Below are positions 62,285 through 64,000 of a DNA stretch of 64,000 nt, one piece after another. The notes under the pieces were generated by a model. It ran no database searches, was not told the DNA's origin, and was given only the letters and a program-made list of their open reading frames with translations. The position numbers were made by a program, and so were the translations under genes. Each line of letters begins with the position of its first letter. The stretch's first letter is position 1. Where the stretch lies: positions 82,270,474-82,334,473 of the forward strand of contig CP154956.1 of the NCBI GenBank assembly GCA_039621445.1, given 5' to 3'. This DNA comes from Euglena gracilis. Its lineage: Eukaryota; Euglenida; Euglenophyceae; Euglenales.

Positions 62285-62592
62285 ATGTTATCTTTTAAAT
62301 GTACCTCTGTCGCATGGTCGTTGCTGTTGCTGTCGTCGTTGGTTGTGACTGAAGCACTGTCCAATGAGCATCCCCCATCGGCCAACCGGTTTCGGTGTTC
62401 GTTGCAGACAGTCAATAATGCAACAATCTTGTTGGGAGGAAAATCCCCCCCCCCCCCCAATGCCAGATGGCCTTTGCAAACGCCCCACCCTACCGCCTTG
62501 ACGTGCAGGTTTGCTGACCTGCACTGCTGTGCATAAGTCGGCCCTTCAGAGGCGCAGGACTTCACCACGCCCCATTTCTGCGTCCCCCTCAA
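62285..62592. CDS. Coding-like segment open on both strands
   Basis: Plus reading from ATG 62285 starts with a good signal-peptide pattern: MLSFKCTSVAWSLLLLSSLV then VTEALSNEHPP, ending at TAA 62536. Minus reading (62592-62281, 103 codons) includes SVTTNDDSNSNDHATEVHLK. Each looks protein-like, so no strand is chosen. A secreted small protein is possible if plus. Confidence 0.3.
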
Positions 62593-63015
62593 AACCTATA
62601 AGCCACTCGGCAAGGCAAGCCAGCACTTTTCTCCCCTCAGAGAACCCCTGCCCCATCTCAAAAAGTGTTCAAGCCATCCACGTCAGGCATTTTGTGGCTT
62701 CAAGTCAGTGTTTTTTCCACCTCAGTCAACTGTGCCTTTTGAAAAGTCACACTGACAGAAAAGTCCCCGCCACCTCCAAAAAAGCCCCCCTTTTAAGTAG
62801 TTTTTCTGGGTTTGGGAGTCTTGCCCAGAATTCTTTGAAAGGAAGTGTGCACCCCGGGGGGGGGGTTCTATGGCAGGCAGGGGGGGGTAGGGCGCTTTCG
62901 ACTCCCTCGGGTCAGGTTTTTGGATGGGTAATGCTATATTAAAAACACACACTCATCAATAAATCCCCTGAATAGATCATTTTTTTTGAAACTCAACCAT
63001 CATATGGTCCAGGCC
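62593..63015. other. Ser/Pro-rich plus frame, G tract
   Basis: The plus frame 62511-62942 includes TSPRPISASPSKPISHSARQ and FLPSENPCPISKSVQAIHVR, coding-like up to about 62790, then runs into an R7-like G-tract fragment (62845-62910). Confidence 0.3.
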
Positions 63016-63095
63016 CTACCAGCACACCTACAAAAGGGTTCATTGGACATACGCGTACCAGCACACCTACAAAAGGGTCCATTGGACATACATGT
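63016..63095. repeat. Two-copy 41-bp tandem repeat
   Basis: ACCAGCACACCTACAAAAGG..CATTGGACATAC occurs twice with two differences. Confidence 0.85.
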
Positions 63096-63752
63096 CTGTT
63101 GGGCATATGCCCATCCATGTTTCCGGAGAATTGGCAAGAGAATTATAAGTGGAGACTTGCCCACACCATGTGCAGACACGTCTACATTTTGGTCCCTCTC
63201 CGCCCCCCAAACTCGTTGTCACTCCTCCTGCCATGCCAAGGTGCAGCCACACATCAGCAAATGAGGTTGGTTCCCTGTGCTTATTTCCAACCAGTTCAAT
63301 GGCCATGGAAATTGTTATTTGTTGAAATGATTCCCCGTATTTCAAGTGGACTCCGTTGGAGGGCGTTGGCTGGGATCGGTTCGTTGACTCGGGCGGGGTC
63401 GTCTGGGGGGGGGGGAGGGTCGAGTAAGTGGGTTCACCCAGAGGGGCGGGGTTCCATTATGTTTGGCACACACCGACAAAGACCGAAAAGATTTTGATCC
63501 CCAAAGTTGGTCCCCAAAAGTGGTCTCCCCGAGCCCCACCCCCAGTGCCACGCTCTAGATGGGCACCCTCCATTTTTGTTGCAATGGTTTCTTGATTCCG
63601 TGTCAGACTGCTCTGCACACTGCCCTCGAGATTTCTGATGTGCGCGAACCCTTCAGGGTCTCTGACCCTTTCACTCGACTTTCAACTCTAGTTCATTCAT
63701 TGTTGAGTGTGTTGCTTTTTTTCACCAAGAGGATTGGAGAAAATATATACAC
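63096..63752. other. Region open in several frames
   Basis: 63099-63345 is open on both strands (plus: YKWRLAHTMCRHVYILVPLR; minus: MKYGESFQQITISMAIELVG). G tract at 63401-63416. No assignment possible. Confidence 0.3.
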
Positions 63753-63885
63753 ATCCATCCATCCATCCATCCATCCATCCATCCATCCATCCATCCATCC
63801 ATCCATCCATGCATCCATCCATCCATCTATCCATCCATCCATCCATCCATCCATCCATTCATCCATCTATCCATCTATCTATCTG
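63753..63885. repeat. (ATCC)n microsatellite
   Basis: About 30 ATCC units with a few ATCT variants; a (TG)n stretch lies at 63969-63984. Frames through it are Ile-His-Pro-Ser repeats and not genes. Confidence 0.95.
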
Positions 63886-64000
63886 TCTGCAAATCATGAA
63901 TTTCGATGGTTTCGACACATATATTTCCAATACCTTTTTGCATTGTATTTTTAATTGGAGTTATATTTGGTGTGTGTGTGTGTGCGTATTTCTTCAATCA

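Noticed and set aside
63559-63954. ORF with Ile-His-Pro-Ser repeats
   Set aside because: It is the translation of an (ATCC)n microsatellite.

Overview
The window is nuclear-type eukaryotic DNA of unknown species. I see no operons, ribosome binding sites, rRNA, tRNA, CRISPR array or long bacterial-style genes. It does have short coding segments bounded by GT...AG splice sites, telomere-like CCCTAA repeats, AT, TG and ATCC microsatellites, a 71-bp satellite, and a very dense load of nested short mobile elements. A repeat-rich unicellular eukaryote (protist or alga) is my best guess; nothing here fixes the lineage. All similarities were judged by eye.

Most of the 64 kb is repeats. The commonest design is a 0.25-0.4 kb element, often flanked by TA, whose ends and interior carry long C or G tracts next to one short word. 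I call this word the 'key' (for example TACATAAT, GAATAGCTC, TTTATTATTTG, GGCCAATTAG, AATAAGAC, GACGCG). It is repeated in both orientations within the element. In at least two cases related elements share a core or gene but carry different keys. Larger repeats are R1 (about 0.6-0.9 kb, copies at 7.4, 14.1 and 33.2 kb), R2 (about 1.1 kb with 36-bp inverted ends, an internal 32-bp tandem repeat and a 100-bp hairpin next to it; copies at 14.8, 19.1, 21.1 inverted and 23.5 kb), R3, R4, R5, R6, R7, R9, R10 and R11. Several are split by later insertions, so empty and filled sites can be compared inside the window.

Layout: 0-12 kb, miniature elements, AT microsatellites and two short exon-like pieces. 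12-25 kb, R1/R2 copies, a 785-bp element holding a helix-turn-helix ORF, and a cysteine-rich ORF on the minus strand. 25.3-28.1 kb, a 2.8-kb element with TIRs and a TA duplication, containing a second element (T) with an unknown gene whose paralogue lies inverted in element T' at 33.7-35.0 kb. 28.2-30.7 kb, C/G-tract repeat units, telomere-like repeats and the 71-bp satellite. 30.85-31.44 kb, two exons of a P-loop (Walker A) kinase-like protein. 38.5-39.1 kb, two exons of an unknown protein. 40.4-56.4 kb, a chain of exons with compatible phases on the plus strand, ending in a stop codon at 56400. It would encode a protein rich in Ser/Pro, Asn/Gly and Lys, with introns stuffed with elements. 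54-64 kb, element P, repeats and several exon-like segments, including a double-CxxC zinc-ribbon-like segment at 61.8 kb.

The most interesting signal is the key system: families of elements in which one short word appears to have been replaced at the ends and in the interior together, while core or gene stays recognisable.
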